Shown piece by piece: positions 17,232 to 25,462 of a stretch of 64,000 nucleotides of DNA (position 1 is its first letter; the number at the start of each line of letters is the position of its first letter). Source of the stretch: Collinsella sp. (GTDB taxonomy: Bacteria > Actinomycetota > Coriobacteriia > Coriobacteriales > Coriobacteriaceae). Under the pieces are notes generated by a model. It worked only from the letters and a program-made list of their open reading frames with translations, ran no database searches and was not told where the DNA came from. Both the position numbers and the translations under genes were made by a program. Where the stretch lies: positions 1-64,000 of the forward strand of contig DXZO01000069.1 of NCBI GenBank assembly GCA_019419625.1, given 5' to 3'.

Positions 17232-17508
17232 TATCATCACAACCCATCTCGACGTTGGCTTTTGAATATGTGACGCACGTCCGCCGTCCTGCTGCAGAAC
17301 GGCCTCCAAGCGCCAAAGAGACGCCGCCCCTTGCACACAACAAAGGACAGCGTCTCCCTGGAAAACTCCGTGCTTATCTGAGATTCTACACGGTTTATTA
17401 AGGAGTGTTACTTATTCCGCAAACGGTAGCTATACGCGATAAACGGTAGCAAGCAAGAATCCAGAACGCTCAACCCATTAGGAGAGTTCCGCCTAAAGGG
17501 TGACTACA

Positions 17509-17653
17509 CAGGACCCCGCCGGGGCTGTTTGGGCTACCTCCCAAAATATTCCGCAGGACGCAAGAAGCCCTCGCCGCACGAAGTGCGCAGCGAGGGCTTC
17601 TTGCATGTCCGAGGACGTTTTGGGAGGTAGCCCAAACAGCCCCGGCGATCCTG
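17509..17653 (+). repeat. Nested hairpin element E3 (TCCGCA/GAGGAC family)
   Basis: Outer stem of 29 perfect base pairs (17518-17546 with 17618-17646), plus CAGG/CCTG at the very ends. The internal loop is ATTCCGCA (17548-17555) opposite GAGGAC (17611-17616). The middle stem is GGAC/GTCC with an AT bulge on the 3' side. A 14-bp inner stem, CAAGAAGCCCTCGC, carries the tip GCAC-GAA-GTGC. It starts 17 bases past the stop of the glycyl-radical gene. The rest of 17232-17508 has no gene, only a direct repeat AAACGGTAGC. Confidence 0.88.
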
Positions 17654-17669
17654 CGGGAGTTAAACCCCT

Positions 17670-17921
17670 TTAGAACTTGTCGTGGAATGTACGCGAAATG
17701 ACCTCGTCCTGCTGCTCCTTGGTGAGCGTGTGGAAGTTCACGGCATAGCCGGAAACGCGGATGGTCAGCTGCGGGTACTTCTCGGGGTGAGCCTGAGCGT
17801 CGAGCAGCGTCTCACGGTTGAAGACGTTGATGTTCAGGTGGTGGCCACCCTTCTCGGCGTAAGCGTCGAGCATGTGGACCAGGTTATCGGCCTGAGTCTC
17901 GGAAACTTCAGAAACCTTCAT
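17670..17921 (-). CDS. Stand-alone glycyl-radical domain of pyruvate formate-lyase (GrcA-like)
   Basis: An 83-residue protein equal to the C-terminal radical domain of PflB. It carries [19 protein letters not shown], then [19 protein letters not shown] (Gly58 is the radical site) and [14 protein letters not shown] at the end. It starts with [25 protein letters not shown], preceded by AAGGAGACACATT, so ATG 17921 is well supported. E. coli GrcA/YfiD is a spare domain that repairs a full-length enzyme. Here the main enzyme at 18007 lacks this domain, so the small protein should be an obligate subunit. It lies 85 bases downstream of pflB, with two hairpins between. Confidence 0.93.
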   Translation of the reverse strand: MKVSEVSETQADNLVHMLDAYAEKGGHHLNINVFNRETLLDAQAHPEKYPQLTIRVSGYAVNFHTLTKEQQDEVISRTFHDKF

Positions 17922-17944
17922 AATGTGTCTCCTTCGATTGATAG

Positions 17945-18004
17945 GCGCCGGCCGAAACCGGCGCACTAATCAGTAATCGTTATTGTTAGTATAGCACTAA
18001 CAAT
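17945..18004 (-). other. Two hairpins between the lyase body and radical-domain genes
   Basis: ATTGTTAGT/ACTAACAAT (17982-17990, 17996-18004) directly follows the pflB stop. GCGCCGG/CCGGCGC (17945-17951, 17958-17964) follows it. Neither has a T run. They could be partial attenuators, processing sites or RNA stabilisers setting the ratio of the two subunits. Confidence 0.55.
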
Positions 18005-18006
18005 AG

Positions 18007-20058
18007 TTACTCGCCCAGCTGATCAAGGTCGATATCGCCAAAGAACACCTGGTCCTCCTTGCCGAGCGCACTCGGGATGATGGAGAAGGTGTTGGAGATG
18101 CCGTCCTGAGCATCGCGGAACGGGAGCTTGGAAACCGAAGACAGCGAAGCGATGGCGCCGTGGCTATCGCGCTTGTGCATGGGGTTAGCACCCGGGGCGA
18201 ACGGCTGGCCAGCCTTGCGGCCGTCGGGCGTGGAGCCGGTCTTCTTACCGTACACGACGTTGGAGGTAATGGTCAGAACCGAGGTCGTGGGCACGGAGTT
18301 GCGGTAGGTGTCGTTCATGCGGATGTACTCCATGAACTGGTGCACAACGTCGTGAGCGATCTGGTCGACGCGGTCGTCGTCGTTACCGTACTTGGGGAAC
18401 TCGCCCTCGGTCTCGAAGTCGACGATGATGCCGTTCTCGTCACGGACGGGGTGGACCTTGGCGTACTTGATAGCGGACAGGGAGTCGGCCACGACGGAAA
18501 GGCCAGCGATGCCCGTAGCGAACCAGCGGTGCACGTGCTTGTCGTGCAGAGCCATCTGGATGCGCTCGTAGCAATACTTGTCGTGCATGTAGTGGATGAT
18601 GTTCAACGAGTTGACGTACACGCCAGCGAGCCACTTCATCATGTCGTTGTACTTGGCCACAACGTCGTCGTAATCAAGCGTGTCGCCCTCGACGGCGCGG
18701 TACTTGGGGCCGACCTGCTTCTTGGAGACCTCGTCAACACCGCCGTTGAGTGCATACAGCAGGCACTTGGCCAGGTTGGCACGGGCGCCGAAGAACTGCA
18801 TCTCCTTGCCGATGCGCATGGAGGACACGCAGCAGGCGATGCCGTAGTCGTCGCCGTGATAGACGCGCATGAGGTCGTCGTTCTCGTACTGGATCGAGGA
18901 GCTGGCGACGGAAGTCTTGGCGCAGAACTTCTTGAAGTTCTCGGGCAGACGGGTCGACCACAGAACGGTCATGTTGGGCTCGGGGCTGGTGCCCATGTTC
19001 TCGAGCGTGTGCAGGTAGCGGTAGCTCATCTTGGTAACGAGCGTACGGCCGTCAACACCCATGCCGCCGATGGACTCGGTGACCCACTGCGGATCGCCGG
19101 TAAACAGGGCCTGGTACTCGGGGGTACGGGCAAACTTGACCATGCGGAGCTTCATGATGAAGTGATCCACGAACTCCTGGATCTGCTCCTCGGTGAAGGT
19201 ACCGTTGGCAAGGTCGCGCTCAGCGTAGATGTCGATGAACGTGGAGGTACGGCCGATGGACATAGCGGCGCCGTTCTGCTCCTTGACGGAAGCGAGGTAG
19301 GCGAAGTACATCCACTGGATGGCCTCCTGCGTGTTGGTAGCAGGGTTGGAAATATCGAAACCATAGGTCTCGGCCATCATCTTGAGCTCGCCGAGGGCGC
19401 GGATCTGCTCCTGCAGCTCCTCGCGATCGCGGATGTTGTCGGCGGTCATGACCGTCGGGGTGGAAGCCTTCTGGGCCTCCTTGTCCTTGATCAGGTAGTC
19501 GACGCCGTACAGGGCAACACGACGGTAGTCGCCGATGATGCGGCCGCGGCCATAGCCATCGGGCAGACCGGTGATGATGTGAGCCGAGCGGCAAGCACGC
19601 ATCTCGGGGGTGTAGACATCGAAGACGCCAGCGTTGTGGGTCTTGCGCTCGAAGGTGTAGCGCTCGACAACGTTCTCGTCGACCTTATAGCCGTGCTGGC
19701 TGGCTGCCTGGCAAGCGATGCGGATACCACCGTTGACGTGCAGCGCGCGCTTGAGCGGCTTGTCAGTCTGAAGACCGACGATGGTCTCCTTCTCGCGATG
19801 GGCGTTATCGATGTAGCCAGCGGGGTGGCTCACGATACCCGTGACGGTCTTGGTGTCCATATCGAGGACGCCGCCCTGCTCGCGCTCCTTGAGCAGCAGG
19901 TCGAGAACCTCGCCCCACAGCTCCTTGGTACGCTCGGTCGGGCCGGCGAGGAACGACTCGTCGCCCTCGTAGGGGGTGTAGTTCTTCTGGATGAAGTCTC
20001 GGACGTCAACCTCTCCCGTCCAGATGCCTTCCTTGAAGCCTTCCCATGCCTCCTGCAT
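18007..20058 (-). CDS. pflB: Pyruvate formate-lyase catalytic body, lacking the glycyl-radical domain
   Basis: Converts pyruvate and CoA to acetyl-CoA and formate. It has 683 residues, against about 760 for usual PflB. The N-terminus has the typical [23 protein letters not shown], and the active-site Cys409-Cys410 lie in [20 protein letters not shown]. Late conserved segments include [26 protein letters not shown] and [15 protein letters not shown], ending [16 protein letters not shown] and a clean TAA. The usual C-terminal domain with R-V-S-G-Y is missing here and is encoded by the next gene. The sum of the two (766 residues) equals one standard enzyme. No frameshift is needed: both genes have normal stops and starts. 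Confidence 0.95.
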   Translation of the reverse strand: MQEAWEGFKEGIWTGEVDVRDFIQKNYTPYEGDESFLAGPTERTKELWGEVLDLLLKEREQGGVLDMDTKTVTGIVSHPAGYIDNAHREKETIVGLQTDKPLKRALHVNGGIRIACQAASQHGYKVDENVVERYTFERKTHNAGVFDVYTPEMRACRSAHIITGLPDGYGRGRIIGDYRRVALYGVDYLIKDKEAQKASTPTVMTADNIRDREELQEQIRALGELKMMAETYGFDISNPATNTQEAIQWMYFAYLASVKEQNGAAMSIGRTSTFIDIYAERDLANGTFTEEQIQEFVDHFIMKLRMVKFARTPEYQALFTGDPQWVTESIGGMGVDGRTLVTKMSYRYLHTLENMGTSPEPNMTVLWSTRLPENFKKFCAKTSVASSSIQYENDDLMRVYHGDDYGIACCVSSMRIGKEMQFFGARANLAKCLLYALNGGVDEVSKKQVGPKYRAVEGDTLDYDDVVAKYNDMMKWLAGVYVNSLNIIHYMHDKYCYERIQMALHDKHVHRWFATGIAGLSVVADSLSAIKYAKVHPVRDENGIIVDFETEGEFPKYGNDDDRVDQIAHDVVHQFMEYIRMNDTYRNSVPTTSVLTITSNVVYGKKTGSTPDGRKAGQPFAPGANPMHKRDSHGAIASLSSVSKLPFRDAQDGISNTFSIIPSALGKEDQVFFGDIDLDQLGE

Positions 20059-20528
20059 TGTGTAACCACGCTCCTAGTTACGTGTAATGCGGCGCTCTCT
20101 CACACCGCTGCTTATTGAATTCTTGAATTATCGGCTTGCACTACCGGCTTCTTCCGTTCTTCACCACACGTTGGTACAGGGAAAAACGTTTGTCCACCTT
20201 GGAACTGCAACCCAAAACCCAAGATTTCACCCGTTTGAGAAGGATAACATAGCCACCCCCTTCATCAGGGCTGTTATATGTTTCTTTTTTTATACCATTA
20301 GTGCGTTTTTAACAAATCCGCAGGAAATGCGAGCGCGAACAACTACCGTTCACCGATTTGTTTGGTATTTTTCCTTGCCTTTGTACGACGTTCACTCTAG
20401 CTGTTATGCCAGTTTTAGCAGGGTAAAGTGTCCCAGAGACCCCGCAGAAACTGCAGGGCGGCCACGGGATTTCCCCCGGGACCGCCCTATGGCATGGTTA
20501 GTTATTTAGCTTTGATTGCCGCTTGGCA
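20059..20528. other. Intergenic region upstream of pflB
   Basis: 470 bases with no credible gene. It must contain the pflB promoter and a long leader. A hairpin, AGGGCGG/CCGCCCT (20455-20488), lies about 40 bases beyond the KdgT gene and may end that transcript, although it lacks a clear T run. I see no convincing Rex or FNR site. Confidence 0.4.
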
Positions 20529-21542
20529 TTAGGCGGCTGCGGCGGCCTTGTCGGTCGTTGCCTTGCTGTGGCCCTGACCCTCAAAATGCTTGTAGCACCA
20601 GCTGGTGACCAGCGGAGTCAAAATAGCCGTAACGATTGCGCAGGCAGCGACCTGTGCCGTGGCCGTTGCGAGCACCGCACCGCCGTACATGGCCCCGTTG
20701 ACGCTTGCCATGGCAGCAGGCGTGGCCACATTGGCTCCGGCGCAGCTCGAAATGGCCGCACCTGCGACACCCGTACCGCCCGTGAGCTTATCGACCGCGA
20801 TGACGGGAATTGCAAAGACTACCGAGCAGATCACGCCGAGCAGGATGCCGGGAAGACCACCGTTGATAAGCTGGCCAAAGGTCATGGTCGAGCCCATGGC
20901 AAAGAAGACGAGCACGATGATGGCGGAAAGTGCCGGTGCCATCATCTTCTTAAAGCTGGGGAAGAGGTTACCCAGGATAATGCCGACGACGATCGGCAGG
21001 ATGGCGCCCACGAGCGACCAACCGATCGGAGCCTGACCGGCAGCGCCGAGCACGATCATCGTGACCGGAGGGCCGACAACCAGCGTGGTGATGGCGACAG
21101 CGCCACGCTCGGCCTCGTTGCCCATGGTACCCATCAGTCCGGCGTACATAGCGTTGTTGGCACCCGTGCAAGCGGCCAGCATCACCATGGCCGAGATACC
21201 AAACAGGTTGTCGTTGAACACATAAAGGATGAGCAGCGACACGGCAACGACCACGATCTGCTTGACGGCGATGATGATGGCGCCGCGGGCAGCGGCGGCA
21301 GGAGCGCTCTTAAACGAAATCGTCGTACCGACGATGAGCAAAAAAGCGCCAACAAGCGGGCCTGCGCCCTGCTGGGTCATGCCGAGCGTAAAGCTGCCGA
21401 GCGTTTTGAACAGGTCGGGGAACAGCGTGTTGAGCAGGCAGCCCAACAAAAGCGGCACCAAAATATTGGCACCCGGGATGGAGGACATCTTAAAGAACGG
21501 CTCCTTTGCCGCCGGCGCCTCCACCGCAGTCGATTCACTCAT
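20529..21542 (-). CDS. kdgT: 2-keto-3-deoxygluconate permease family transporter
   Basis: Integral membrane carrier of the KdgT family (H+ symport of 2-keto-3-deoxygluconate from pectin or uronate breakdown). It has 337 residues with about ten hydrophobic segments. Recognisable stretches are IPGANILVPLLLGCLLNTLFP, AACTGANNAMYAGLMGTMG and AAISSCAGANVATPAAMASVN. The start at 21542 (MSEST) has AAAGGAG seven bases upstream. It follows the SDR gene by about 110 bases on the same strand. The family call is firm; the actual sugar acid is inferred from family knowledge. The C-terminus is an alanine-rich tail. Confidence 0.87.
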   Translation of the reverse strand: MSESTAVEAPAAKEPFFKMSSIPGANILVPLLLGCLLNTLFPDLFKTLGSFTLGMTQQGAGPLVGAFLLIVGTTISFKSAPAAAARGAIIIAVKQIVVVAVSLLILYVFNDNLFGISAMVMLAACTGANNAMYAGLMGTMGNEAERGAVAITTLVVGPPVTMIVLGAAGQAPIGWSLVGAILPIVVGIILGNLFPSFKKMMAPALSAIIVLVFFAMGSTMTFGQLINGGLPGILLGVICSVVFAIPVIAVDKLTGGTGVAGAAISSCAGANVATPAAMASVNGAMYGGAVLATATAQVAACAIVTAILTPLVTSWCYKHFEGQGHSKATTDKAAAAA

Positions 21543-21650
21543 ATATATCTCCTTTGGATGCATGCGAATCGTAGCCGCACGCGCCTTTGTCAGAAAGAAG
21601 GCGACGGTCCCGAGTCGCAGGAGCCGTCGCCGAATTAACGTCGCGGGGTA

Positions 21651-22400
21651 TTACCCGTCCAGAACGATGCCACCGTCGCAGTCACCGATCTCGCCGTTCA
21701 CGAAGCTAGCGAGGTCGGAAGCGAAGAAGAGCACCATCTGCGCAGGCTCGCTGGCCTGGGCGGCGCGGCCCAGAGGAATACCGTTGATGATGCGCTGAGA
21801 GTTCTCGTCAGAGAGAATCGAGGTCATATCGGTAAGGGTGAGCGACGGGCACACGGCGTTGCAGCGGACGCCAAACTTGCCGCCTTCCTTGGCGACTGCC
21901 TTGGTTAGACCGTTAACACCGGCTTTGGAGCTGGCGTAGGCAGCGGTGCCGAGCAGGCCGCCACCGATCTTGCCCGCTACGGAACTCACGTTGACGATAG
22001 TGCCGGCATGGGCCGCCTTAAAGTGCGGATACACGGCGTTCATCATAGTGAAGGTACCGTTGAGGTTGATGTCGATGGTGCGACGCCACTCGGTGTCATC
22101 AATCTCGTCGAATTTCTTGGTGCTGATGACGCCAGCGCAGTTGATCAGGATGTTGGTTTGCGGCAGGTCCGTAAAAATCTGCTCGACGGTCTCGCGTGCC
22201 TTGGGTGCATCGGCGACATCGAGCTGATAGAACTTGTTGCCCTCGCCAAGCTCGGCCACCGCGGCCTCGCCCTTAGCAGCGTTCCTTGCGATGAGCGCGA
22301 CGTGTCCGCCGCCCGCAACGATGCCCTTGGCAATCTCGAGGCCAATGCCCTGAGTGCCGCCGGTAACGATCGCGGTTTTGCCCGTGAAGTCAAATGCCAT
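21651..22400 (-). CDS. SDR family oxidoreductase
   Basis: Classical short-chain dehydrogenase, 249 residues. The cofactor motif is TGGTQGIG near residue 14, NCAG follows the fourth strand, the catalytic Ser is in NVSSVAGKIGG, and Tyr-x-x-x-Lys appears as YASSK. Arg after ALIA suggests NADP(H), but this is weak evidence. It is probably co-transcribed with the KdgT-type permease, so a role on keto-deoxy-sugar acids (KduD-like) is plausible but unproven. Bases 22401-22649 separate it from the divergent MarR gene. Confidence 0.88.
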   Translation of the reverse strand: MAFDFTGKTAIVTGGTQGIGLEIAKGIVAGGGHVALIARNAAKGEAAVAELGEGNKFYQLDVADAPKARETVEQIFTDLPQTNILINCAGVISTKKFDEIDDTEWRRTIDINLNGTFTMMNAVYPHFKAAHAGTIVNVSSVAGKIGGGLLGTAAYASSKAGVNGLTKAVAKEGGKFGVRCNAVCPSLTLTDMTSILSDENSQRIINGIPLGRAAQASEPAQMVLFFASDLASFVNGEIGDCDGGIVLDG

Positions 22401-22649
22401 GACTCCAACCCCCTTGATTCAGGTGTCTCCTTGCGGGAAGTTGGAGCATCGCACGTGGCGATAAATGAGTCCCAGTCGTCATGGTGGTGACAACCCCCCG
22501 CCTAACCGCGGGCATAGTAGTTCTTTGAAACGCTTCAGCAATTGAATTTTTTAACTCTTTATGCGCTCTTTATATTGCCCACTGCATGAGGCCCGAATAT
22601 GCGGGTATCATCTTTCACCGAAAATAGTTTCTAGTGTTAGGGGTTTTCG

Positions 22650-23099
22650 GTGGAAGATACCGATTTCCATGAGCTTGGACGTCAGCTCTTAACTGAGTTT
22701 GGCAGCATGCATCATCGCATTTCGCGCTCTGCGGACAAAGCTCTCGGCGGCGAGATGGCTGTCATGCGCGCCCTCATGCTCGCTGGCGGTTCGCTCACGC
22801 CGAGCGAACTCGCAAATCGCGCCTGGGTCTCGAGTGCCCGCATCGCCAATATCTTACGCACTCTCGAAGCCAAGGGCTGGGTCGAGCGCGAGCACTCAAA
22901 GACCGACCGTCGTCGTGTACACGTCACGATGACCGACAAGGGATTCCAGAATCTCGAAATCAAACGTCGGGAATTCGAGGAGCGCACCGCGGCCTTCCTC
23001 GAGCAGCTCGGCGAAACAGATACCCAAGAGATGGTGCGCCTTCTAAGGCGTCTCAACGAAATTATCGACTGCAATCAAGAAAGGAGAAATGCCAAGTGA
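22650..23099 (+). CDS. MarR family transcriptional regulator
   Basis: A 149-residue winged-helix regulator. The central DNA-binding part is LTPSELANRAWVSSARIANILRTLEAKGWVERE, followed by the wing DRRRVHVTMTDKGFQNLE. The start is GTG at 22650 with TTAGGGG upstream. Its stop overlaps the GTG start of the exporter gene (AAGTGAGG), so it is the first gene of a three-gene operon and probably represses it in the absence of an unknown ligand. Confidence 0.93.
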   Translation: MEDTDFHELGRQLLTEFGSMHHRISRSADKALGGEMAVMRALMLAGGSLTPSELANRAWVSSARIANILRTLEAKGWVEREHSKTDRRRVHVTMTDKGFQNLEIKRREFEERTAAFLEQLGETDTQEMVRLLRRLNEIIDCNQERRNAK

Positions 23100-25462
23100 G
23101 GATTCTCAAGCTCTTTAAAAAGCATGTCCCATCACTGTTCGCAGCTATCGTACTTATCGTAATCAGCTGTAACGCCGATCTGGCACTGCCTACCTATATG
23201 AGCGACATCGTCGACGTGGGCGTGCAGCAAGGCGGCATCGCCTCGCCCGTGCCCGACACCATTCGTGCCGAATCGCTCGACGACCTCGAACTCTTTATGA
23301 GCGCCAAGGACGCCAAGACAGTAGAAGCTGCGTTTGGCAAGGCAGACAAAAACGGCATTCGCACGTACAGGGGAACCGAGGATGAGCGCGCCGACGGCGG
23401 CAAGATTGCCGATATCATGAGCCTGCCCGAGACCGTCGTCCTTTCGCTCAACCAAGGCATCGACGCCAGCTCCATGGGCGACATGATGGGCGCGTCCAGC
23501 GAGAAAGGCAACAGCGACGCCCAAGCCATGCCCACGCCCGAGCAAATGGCAGCGATGACGCCCGACCAGCTCGCCAAGATGCAGCAAAAGGCCGCAGCGG
23601 CGCAGAATATGCAAAAGCAGATTGATGCCGACGGCGGCAAGATCACCATGAAGAGCCTGCGTCTAGGCGTTGAAGGCGGCCTAATCGACCAGGGCAAGCT
23701 CGTCGAGGGCGCCAACGGTATGGCGGACAAAATGGGCTCCATGTCGGGCTCCATCGTGACCCAACGCGCCGTGAGCTATGTGCAGGACGAGTACAAGGCA
23801 CAGGGTATCGACCCCGCCGACGTGCAGAACGCCTACCTGGGCCGCATGGCGACCACGATGTTTGGTCTGTGCCTGATCTCACTGGTCGCCACCATCCTGA
23901 CCGGTGCCGTGGCTTCGCGCACCGCCTGCTCCATCGCCCGCGACCTGCGCCGCGAGACCTTCAACAAGGTCATGCACTTCTCGCCGGCCGAGGTGGGCAA
24001 GTTTAGCCAGGCCTCGCTCATCACCCGCTGCACCAACGACATTCAGCAGATTCAGATGGCCGCAACCCTGTTTATCCGCATGTGCCTCATGGCGCCCGTC
24101 ATGGGCATCGTCGCCGTCATGCGCGTCCTGGCCAACCACACCGGCCTGGAGTGGACCATCGCCGTGGCCATCATCGCGGTCTCGGCCGTCGTCGGCGTGC
24201 TTATGGGCCTCACCATGCCCAAGTTCAAAAAGATGCAGAGCTTTGTGGACCGCGTGAACCTTACCGCCCGCGAGCTGCTCGACGGCCTTATGCCCATCCG
24301 CTCGTTTAACCGCGAGGAGCATGAGCTCGAGCGCTTTGACCAGGCGTCCCTCGACCTGATGACCACGCAGCTCTACACCAACCGCGCCATGAGCTTTATG
24401 ATGCCGCTCATGATGCTCGTCATGAACTGCATCACCGTGCTTATCGTCTGGTTTGGTGCGCAGGGCGTGTCCGACGGCGTGATGCAGGTCGGCAACATGA
24501 TGGCGTTTATCTCCTACACCATGCAGATCGTCATGGCGTTTATGATCCTCACCATGGTTTCGGTCATCCTGCCCCGCGCCGAGGTCGCAGCCGAGCGCGT
24601 GGAAGAGGTCATCACCTGTCCCACGAGCATCAACGACCCCGTCTCGCCCAAACTGCCCGCGGCCAACGCGCCGCGCGGTGAGCTCGCCTTCCACGACGTG
24701 AGCTTCCAGTATCCCGATGCCCGCGCCGATGTCATCAGCGGTGTGAACTTCACCACGCATGCCGGTCAGATGCTCGGCATCATTGGCTCCACGGGCTCGG
24801 GCAAGTCCACGCTCGTGCAGCTGATTCCGCGCTTATACGACGTCACGGGCGGCAGCATTTCGCTCGACGGCATCGACGTGCGCGACATGACCCTTTCCGA
24901 GCTGCGCCGCCGCATTGGTTACATCCCGCAGCAGGGTCGCCTGTTCTCGGGCACCGTGGAGAGCAACCTTAAGTTTGCCGGAGACATGGTAAGCGACGAG
25001 AACATGCACGAGGCCGCGCGCATCGCCCAAGCCGAGGACTTTATCGCCGAGCGCGAAGGCGGCTACGACTCCCCCATCAGCCAGGGCGGCTCCAATGTTT
25101 CGGGCGGTCAGCGCCAGCGCCTGGCCATCGCCCGCGCGTTGGCCAAAAAGCCCGAGGTCGTGGTGTTCGATGACTCGTTTAGCGCCCTCGACTACAAGAC
25201 CGACGCGCGTCTGCGCGAAGAGCTGGCCAAAAACGTTACCGACGCCGCGCTCGTGGTCGTGGCCCAGCGCATCGCAACTATCATGCACGCCGACCAGATC
25301 ATCGTGCTCGACGACGGCCACGTGGTGGGCACCGGCACGCACGAGGAGCTGCTGCACAGCTGCCCGGCATACCTGGAGATCGCACAGTCGCAGCTTTCCG
25401 CCAAGGAGCTGGGGCTCACCCAAGAAAAAATTGCAGCCGTTATGGAAGGAGGCGAGCACTAA
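23096..25462 (+). CDS. ABC exporter half-transporter A (permease plus ATPase)
   Basis: A 788-residue type IV ABC exporter subunit. TM1 is at about 14-34. An unusually long (about 180-residue) Met/Ala/Gln-rich external insertion (including MPTPEQMAAMTPDQLAKMQQ) follows, then TM2-TM6 from about 250. The C-terminal ATPase has Walker A GSTGSGKSTLVQ, Q-loop IPQQGRLF, signature NVSGGQRQRLAIARAL, and Walker B VVVFDDSFSALD. Asp follows the Walker B Asp where the catalytic Glu normally sits, so this site is probably degenerate. The partner at 25462 has Glu. It overlaps MarR upstream and shares TAATG with the partner. Confidence 0.93.
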   Translation: MRILKLFKKHVPSLFAAIVLIVISCNADLALPTYMSDIVDVGVQQGGIASPVPDTIRAESLDDLELFMSAKDAKTVEAAFGKADKNGIRTYRGTEDERADGGKIADIMSLPETVVLSLNQGIDASSMGDMMGASSEKGNSDAQAMPTPEQMAAMTPDQLAKMQQKAAAAQNMQKQIDADGGKITMKSLRLGVEGGLIDQGKLVEGANGMADKMGSMSGSIVTQRAVSYVQDEYKAQGIDPADVQNAYLGRMATTMFGLCLISLVATILTGAVASRTACSIARDLRRETFNKVMHFSPAEVGKFSQASLITRCTNDIQQIQMAATLFIRMCLMAPVMGIVAVMRVLANHTGLEWTIAVAIIAVSAVVGVLMGLTMPKFKKMQSFVDRVNLTARELLDGLMPIRSFNREEHELERFDQASLDLMTTQLYTNRAMSFMMPLMMLVMNCITVLIVWFGAQGVSDGVMQVGNMMAFISYTMQIVMAFMILTMVSVILPRAEVAAERVEEVITCPTSINDPVSPKLPAANAPRGELAFHDVSFQYPDARADVISGVNFTTHAGQMLGIIGSTGSGKSTLVQLIPRLYDVTGGSISLDGIDVRDMTLSELRRRIGYIPQQGRLFSGTVESNLKFAGDMVSDENMHEAARIAQAEDFIAEREGGYDSPISQGGSNVSGGQRQRLAIARALAKKPEVVVFDDSFSALDYKTDARLREELAKNVTDAALVVVAQRIATIMHADQIIVLDDGHVVGTGTHEELLHSCPAYLEIAQSQLSAKELGLTQEKIAAVMEGGEH

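Noticed and set aside
18160..20118. 652-codon plus-strand frame opposite pflB
   Set aside because: A Val/Asp/His-rich antisense frame produced by codon bias in a strongly conserved gene; no family resemblance.
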